From assembly GCA_008360955.1 (NCBI GenBank), contig LUCM01004197.1:35117-99116 (forward strand): a stretch of 64,000 bases of DNA. Reading direction: 5' to 3'. The notes beneath the pieces are model-generated. The model ran no database searches, had not been told where the DNA came from, and saw only the letters and a list, made by a program, of their open reading frames with translations. Shown piece after piece: positions 57,578-64,000 of this stretch (its first letter is position 1; each line of letters begins with the position of its first letter). The translations under genes were made by a program, and so were the position numbers. Source of the DNA: Fasciolopsis buskii. Its lineage: Eukaryota; Platyhelminthes; Trematoda; Plagiorchiida; Fasciolidae.

Positions 57578-58888
57578 GGCCAAGAAGCCACCCTATATAT
57601 GAATCCCCAAAGAAATTGGTTTATCTTAAGCTGACCTATAAGTTTCGTATATCGTTGTTTTTCTGTCTCTAAATCTGCTCTTCGGAATGTCGATTCTATC
57701 CCTAGCTCTTTGTCGTCCGTCTCCGTCACCTCAGACGAAACCAACCAAAGCCAGACGGCACACAGAATTTCTCCTTTATTAAGATCATCACTTATTTGCA
57801 GGTTGCTTTGCCAATACTAATGCCATCATTTCATCGGTTGTCCGAGTCGCGCTTTGATTGGTTCATCTTGTTCGACGCATTTCACTTGATTCAGTTCATG
57901 GCGTATTTTATCCAATCCGGACCACACATCCTGACTGGTTGGCCCAGTTCACCATTCGGCATTCTCGGTTTGCATTTCCGCACTCTCCACTCCACTGTCG
58001 GCTGGCCGCTGGTAGCCAACGCGATGACGCGACATCACTCTGATCTTGCATTCTGCACCTGCTCGCTGTCTAGCAGGATCGGGTTGCATCCACGCCTGTC
58101 TATTGATCGCAACTTGTCTGGTACGTCCAGCATGGCACAACCGCCGATAACCAATGAAACAGCTCTGCCACACTCAGGCGCAAAACCAACTGCAATACCA
58201 TCCCCTCACAATAATGGTGGCCACCTTATGAAGGAAATGCGTCAAGGACTGAGATCGGCCTTAAATCTCACGTTCCGAGCCACGTGACCCCAACTCCTGT
58301 AGTGCACTCGGAAGATGAACCTGGGCAACCGCAATAATCCCCGTTTGACCAATTCTGCCTCACATGTTATTTATTAGTTCACCTGCAGTTACGGTGACAC
58401 ATACATCGGCGGAACAAAACGACTACTTTAGCAATGGATGTGTTCACGCATTCCGAAGTGATGACGCAAGATTTTTCCAATATCCAACAGAATCGGGATC
58501 CCAGCCTATCAATAGCCAGACACATAAGGGAAAGCAAACACAATTGACCCAGTGTTGCCTTCATTCCGATATTACTTAGCTGGAATTGGAAACAGCCAGC
58601 ATTCAGTAAAGCGTTGTTTTATCAGATCGGATCCACTTTTAAACCCGCAAAAGATACCTAGACGATCATCTCATTCGCCATGAAGCTGGCTCCAATTTCT
58701 AACTGGAATTCTCCCAATTTTTTCTCCTAAGAAATGCCCATTTATCGATTTTTCCTGTTAGCAACGCCTTATAAATGTCAGATTGTTTTACGTATTCGAT
58801 TGGCAAGAGTAATAAAAAATGTTAAAATCTCGTAGCATCTCCCCTCTATCCGTCTTTATGAAGTGGATATACAGGACACCGTGCTTTA
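57578..58888 (-). mobile_element. Unidentified insertion inside RTE-1
   Basis: About 1.3 kb of non-LINE sequence splits the RTE-1 codons for VD and FKYLGSC. ACGTG occurs at both junctions (57573-57577 and 58889-58893), compatible with a 5-bp target duplication. On the minus strand there is a TATA-like GGATAAAAT (near 57917-57909), then AATAAA (57780-57775), then 'gaaattctgtgtgccgtctg', which recurs in near-identical form near 63900 on the same strand. TATA plus AATAAA suggests an LTR or other promoter-bearing unit. It holds a 163-codon plus ORF (57796-58287) with no known domain. Family unknown. Confidence 0.45.
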
Positions 58889-59360
58889 ACGTGCGATTCA
58901 AATACCTCGGCAGCTGCCTGACATAAGATGGTACCACGCTGATAGAGGTGAAAAGGCGTGTGTCCAAGACGAGCGATGCACGCTGAATCAAAGCACTTGG
59001 GGTGGTGAAAGGTCGAGTGTACTGCACAACACTGCGGTCAGTTTTGTTGTTTGCTTGTGAAACTTGGAGCTTTTCCATCGTCGACTTCCAACCAGTACCA
59101 CTGGGATTGAATGGATTGATGGCGTGAACAATGTGCGGATTAGGAATCGGATGCTGAGCGCTAGTTCAGAGAATGTTCTACCTCAGCAAAGTAAACTTAT
59201 TAGATTTCGATAGTTGGGTCACGTGTTGCGCATGGCGAGGGCACGTCTGCCGTGCCGTACCATGCTTTGTCTTGTAGATGAAACGATACATGAAACAGCG
59301 GTTTTTTCTGCAACCGATCGCGAAAGCCACGTCTTGGTGCAGTCTACATACCTGAGTAGC
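58889..59360 (+). pseudogene. RTE-1 C-terminal part, third segment
   Basis: Resumes with FKYLGSCLT (58896-58922), matching FTFLGSCVS in the best copy. KGRVYCTTLRSVLLFACETW follows (about 59009-59070), then the VLRMARARLPCRTMLC block (about 59223-59270). The end decays near 59360, and no 3' tail was recognised. With 53100-53345 and 56165-57577 it makes one RTE-1 element carrying two insertions. Confidence 0.75.
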
Positions 59361-61639
59361 AATTTAATGCGGAGTAAACCCAAGACAGCTTCAACTGCTG
59401 AAGAAAATCGAATCTGCAGGTTTTCTCACCGTTTAGCCGACTCGGGTCATTGTTCAGTAGCCTTGGGCTATTTTTAACAGCTACCGCCAACGTAGAATAA
59501 ACGCGTTCTCGAACAACGGATTCCACAAACGGAAACATCACGTGTCAATTACGTGACCTAGTAACATGACTTAATAGACTCTAGGTTGAGTTTTGTCTAT
59601 CTAAACGTAATATCAGCCGAAAAACGCGAGTTTATTTCAATTCGGGTCATATCTGACGCAGACAAGGTGCAGCTATTAGACGACAGCCAAGGATCGGTAA
59701 ACGCAAAAAAACTTCATAGACTGAACAGAGTAAAAGAATTGGGGGAAAACAACTAAGCACGGCCGAATTCTATTTTGAAACTATTCATGAGAATTTTGCT
59801 TTTATTATCAAAAAACAGTAAATTAAAACTCAACTTCCGAGAAAGTGCAAGATCATGTGCTATCTCACACATTGCGCATCTACAGTTCAAATGTCAATTA
59901 CAGTGCATCAGAAGCGCTAATTGCGGATGGCTGACCTGATAAATCATGTAGGCCCAGAATCCAAATAACTCCTTCTCAAATTTCATGTAGTCATTTTATC
60001 GATTGGCAAAAAGGTTGACAATACTGTGAATTGGCCGGTCAGTATAATCTGATATTGACAAAATATTCGTGTCTGATCCCTGGATTCATGTTTTCGGTGC
60101 TCAGATCGATCGAAGTAGGCGTAGATAATGTATGGCAAATGGCAGGTTTATAGCAAATTCATGCGGACCAGACGAACGCCTAACCAGAAGCGGCCGAAGC
60201 CGCACATCAAAAAATTTCACAACCATTTTGCCATAAAAGTGGGCCAACTCAAATGACGTACATTTTTGTCCTCAATAAAAGGACTATAAGGTCAAAGATA
60301 AGTGGCTCTCCTGGTCAAAATCCACGATCTCCCACCTCGAAGCACCCTTCAGAAAACATTGCATATACAGAGCTGACCATATTTCATCTTCGAGCTATTG
60401 TTATTTGACAATGATCCGTAGTTGATTGTATTCGTTAAAGTCATCTGGTCTACTTAACATAACTACCAAAACAGAGATGTTGAAGCAGACTTTGATTCCG
60501 CTGGAGAGATCCTATATGTCTATTTAGAACTAAATGATCCGTAGTTATTCATCTGCCATATTTCATAACATATTGGATAGAAAGTACACGTCGCGAAAGT
60601 TACCACCTAGCGTTATCTGTACCTTGTTTCGGTCAAGGTATCGAGTCTTAAAATCGAAGCCGTAATATACCAAAAATTCAGGTCCCTAGGCGTCACAAAG
60701 TGAATTCAACGACCATGCATGAGAATAGCACAGTATTTTCGTTAAACGTAATAATCAGCTGATCAGTGGAAAACGACTTTGAGAAAGGTTGATCACGATA
60801 ATAGAAACGCAGAATCTGCACTTTCTCAGCTGATAACGTCTTGTGTTATAGTCAAATAACCGTTTTAGTGGGTGGGCAATTCAAAATTGTTTTGTTCCTT
60901 TTTGCCGGTGAATGTCATCAGCTCCCGGATGAATACGGGTGGTTACTGCTAGCCAAAATAGTCAGGACGCTACAAGCTATACAACCGCAGCTAGTGGAAC
61001 ACGAACATTTGTCAACGTAAAATGGTCAGGTGATCTTCCACTGAACCGTATATCAAAACGCGCGAGCAACACTGTAGCGTTTAGATAACATGTTCTATCT
61101 CGCCGACTATAGGTTCAGTCGATGTATCACGGTTGAATAGCTACTCTGCCGGATTGCAGAAGCAACGCTGAATGCACCTACAGGTGTATCCTCTATCCGC
61201 CTCTATCCGTCCTTGCGCACGTGACATTTTTGTCAGCACTCTAGTCGCAGTAGTCTAGTCTCATCAATTCCTGTACATATCGATCTATCCGGAGTGACCG
61301 TATATTATACTGGACATGATGAAAGTGTGTTTGTGCCACCTAGCATAATAATACACTTTAATGGTTGGTGTACAGCATATAAAGTCTATTCTCGTTACCA
61401 ATAACCCTCAGATTTATTAATTTCTCCTTTTTTAATTTATATTTTTTTTGCATTGCCCGGTTGGATATGTTGAGAAATGCGTTCGCCATGAGGGCCGAAA
61501 AATAGAGCTAGTCAGAATGTGTTCACGTGGGCGTTAGTTACTCTGCCAACCGACCGCATATCTCATCAAATGGAACTGCATGGTAAAGAGACCTAATCGA
61601 GCTGCCCATTGAAGTTGATAGTCACGTTGATTTGTCGAG
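59361..61639. other. Unassigned intergenic sequence
   Basis: Low ORF content over about 2.3 kb and no repeat family recognised. Confidence 0.5.
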
Positions 61640-61800
61640 CTTTTTGCTCGGTTTAGTGATAAAGCGATAGTCGACATCATTTTTTCAGGATAGGGTTCAC
61701 AGCCAACAGAGGGCTGCCAAGTAGAGAAACCGACCAGTGCTGGGGGATTTGAACTCACGTTCTTGCCTACAAGATCAGAACGCGACGAATGAATAATGGC
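61640..61800 (-). repeat. SINE family A copy
   Basis: On the minus strand a B box AGTTCAAATCC (near 61755-61745) is followed by a GGTCGGTTTCTC-x-ACTTGGCA body and a 'gaaccctatcctgaaaaaatgatg' plus 'tttatcactaaa' tail. These align with the 35.6 and 46.9 kb copies. The A box is decayed. Confidence 0.65.
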
Positions 61801-62955
61801 GAAAGAACGAGTGGGCATTCTAATAGCACTATCCGGAACTGAAAACCATCAAAAAAGTGTAATAGAAAAACGGAATGAGTTAGGAATTTCCGTGCGCACA
61901 TGGGTGTTAATGCGACCAAAGAAGCAAGTGAGAAGTTGTAATCCACACACAATGATTTTGCTCAATAAGAATGATAATGATAATAATTAAAGTAATAACC
62001 TTAGCTTTCCCCATTATTTGATACAAGTTTAGCATTTCAGGAGGGGAGCGGATAGCATTTGACCAATTCAACCAATTCACGAAGTGACCAATATAGAGAG
62101 CAGTCGAACCCCAGGCCTTTTCGTCTAAGCGCCACGATATTCACCGCCGATCATCTAAGTATGTCAGAAGAAGTCCAACCCAGAATAGATAACGATTGGG
62201 TCCACGAATAAAGTTTTGTGCGGCGACCGGTTTTCTTTTTCCCGCTCAATAACACCCGATTTTCAGAACTTGAGTCGCACCTATGCTGTAGCACTGCGGT
62301 AGGTGGTCTTTCATCTCAAGTCACAACGGGGGCTGCTAAATTCTACTCACTGGTCATAAGGAATAGCAACAAAATACTTTTGTAGGTCTTATTCCAAATT
62401 ACCAGTTTTGCATGAAAATGTGAATCTCGTGCTGGCTAGTCAGGAATTTTCGCAAGGTCAGCCTAATTAAACAGTCACTGACTATTTTACTTCAACTATA
62501 AAACCATGTCACCTGGAAAGAAGGCCAGGCTCTTTGAGGTGAAACTTACCTAACCAAGCCTAAATGTGTCAAAGTCAGTTTGCGGCATGTGGTGCCTTTA
62601 CTTTATAAAAGCTGATGAAAAATGTTCGACAGCTAGATATGCAGAACAGTTCTCAAACAAATTTCGATATCCGGATCCGTATAAGTCGACAGACTATTCT
62701 ACTTTCTTACCTATTAGAAAACTAACAATGGTTCATGGAGCAATTAAGAATAGAATGCTCGTGCTGAGTTGGCCACCTCAACCTAATGTGGCGGCATCCA
62801 GTAGTTTTCCATAGACCGTTGCCAGCCATCATTATCATCAATTGGCATCTAAATTCAAAATCCACTGGGACGAGCATTCCGGATTTTGTTCGTTTTTGCG
62901 CCAACTTGTAGACGGCATTCGGCATTCTGGTGGAAGAAGTAAGGCTTACCATCTC
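61801..62955. other. Unassigned intergenic sequence
   Basis: Short ORFs only. Confidence 0.5.
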
Positions 62956-63100
62956 GTCGAAATTCGAGTGATCAGGACAACGCCTTTTAGGCTTGTAGAC
63001 TCCAGTGTCGAGGGTTTGAATCCCGACGCCGCCGAATACAACCACATTCACCGAACTACTACTATTACTACTAATAATACTACCAATGCTACTACTCAAG
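62956..63100 (+). repeat. tRNA-like repeat with ACT trinucleotide tail
   Basis: TGATCAGGACA (62969-62979) and GGTTTGAATCC (63013-63023) are spaced 44 bp, as in the best SINE copy, with one to three mismatches to the A and B box consensus. After the B box the sequence is different (GACGCCGCCGAATACAACC) and runs into an ACT/ATT triplet tract (63055-63096). It looks like a second tRNA-derived SINE type with a microsatellite tail. Single copy here. Confidence 0.5.
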
Positions 63101-64000
63101 TTGATAACTGTTTTATAATTAGGAAACGAGTGCAAGAAAGAAGAATTATCGTACTATAGTATGTCTTAGCAACCCCAATCCACTAGCTGAATTTCGTTCA
63201 CGACAATCTAGGAAACCCAAAGAACTCGATGGTGCTCAATATGGTTCTTTCTAATGCACACAAACAAAGTCAACTTTAACATCAACATTGATCGGGAAAT
63301 GCAACTATTCCATAGACCAAATCTAAGAGCATTTTATAAAACAACCATGAACACTAGACAAGACTCACATAAACTGCAATTTGAGCTGCTCAATGCAACC
63401 AAATGGGCGGATCAAAATGTGTTTAGCCGTAATTTAAAATCCCACATTCACATACTAGGTCGGTTTAATGATTTGGTCAGCCCATGTGAAAGAAAAGTTC
63501 AACAGATAATTAGCAAGATCAACCGGTTATTCAGTGACTAAACTAGAGCAATTACTGGCTCTCTGTTAAAGAAGCGAAGAAGAACGAGAGAAAAGGGATG
63601 AGGATAGTAAACCTCATGCACACCACCCACATTCTAGTCAACTAATCAAAAAGCGTTGACAATTTGGCTAGAAAGCATTCCCGATTCGTGCCGGATCAGC
63701 GTAAAAGGGGACGGAATGCAATACGAATTCATTGGCGTCAATCTTCGTGACACTCACGCCACAAATCGAGAGACTTAAACACTGCACAACTTAACGAACG
63801 AAAATGTTGTTTTGAGTAAAGCATGAACAAATCATTTAAAGGAATACCAATAACAGATGCCTGCAAAAGTAACGTGGAAACAGACGGCACACGAATTTCA
63901 ACAATTTCTTCTCAGTTTGTCACAATCGCTGTCTGATCTTCAGTTTGTTGCACAGCACTGCCGAACAACTTGTCATCACGAGCGATCGAGAGACAGACCA
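63101..64000. other. Unassigned sequence with one 95-codon ORF
   Basis: A plus ORF (63254-63541, ATG to TAA) encodes a basic, Asn/Lys-rich peptide (QLFHRPNLRAFYKTTMNTRQ and on) with no known domain. Near 63881-63900 a stretch shares a 20-base-class motif with the insertion at 57752 (cagacggcacac, then aatttc). Nothing else was recognised up to the window end. Confidence 0.35.

Noticed and set aside
1..64000. CRISPR arrays, phage, operons or other prokaryotic systems
   Set aside because: No regularly spaced direct repeats and no gene clusters with ribosome binding sites. Composition and retroelements are eukaryotic.

Overview
The window reads as repeat-rich, gene-poor intergenic DNA of a metazoan, most likely a parasitic flatworm (trematode or cestode). 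That assignment is inference. It rests on abundant RTE-clade LINE remnants of the kind often annotated in flatworms as 'craniofacial development protein 2-like', CR1/Jockey-like LINEs, a tRNA-derived SINE family, a gypsy-type integrase scrap, and no bacterial gene organisation (no operons, ribosome binding sites or long contiguous ORFs). I found no intact host gene, rRNA, functional tRNA or CRISPR array. Nearly everything recognisable is a decayed retroelement, and most of the sequence between elements is unassigned.

Layout. 0-3.3 kb: minus-strand RTE debris of two lineages, here called RTE-1 and RTE-2. 3.3-6.5 kb: unassigned, with a TA microsatellite and a tRNA-like relic. 6.5-7.1 kb: RTE-2 reverse transcriptase (+) abutting an RTE-2 endonuclease fragment (-). 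7.5-14.9 kb: three head-to-tail RTE-1 copies on the plus strand. The middle one (about 8.44-11.74 kb) is the best preserved in the window, with a 297-codon endonuclease ORF and a YVDD-bearing reverse transcriptase. 14.9-15.5 kb: an LTR-like segment. 19.3-20.4 kb: a minus-strand RTE interrupted by a 120-N gap. 22.85-24.54 kb: a degraded plus-strand RTE. 26.3-26.8 kb: an unassigned coding-like block. 28.3-28.7 kb: gypsy integrase. 30.4-32.2 kb: an RTE-1 copy carrying a SINE. 33.7-35.6 kb: CR1-like, then RTE-2 C-terminal pieces, then a SINE. 35.8-49.3 kb: mostly unassigned, with a possible retropepsin relic, tRNA-like repeats and a few coding-like ORFs. 49.3-52.0 kb: a CR1-like element. 53.1-59.4 kb: an RTE-1 element split by a CR1-like insertion and by a second, unidentified insertion. 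59.4-64 kb: mostly unassigned, with a SINE and a second tRNA-like repeat with a trinucleotide tail.

The most notable structure is a pair of interleaved, near-identical, indel-free inverted repeats in the first 15 kb: 220-1093 with 9727-10600 (874 bp), and 7480-7902 with 14447-14869 (423 bp). One breakpoint of the shorter repeat coincides exactly with a lone N at 7903. For the longer pair, inverting the interval between the arms would restore one coherent RTE-1 element on the minus strand. Either a real recombination-driven inversion or an assembly error is implied. Both are testable with long reads.
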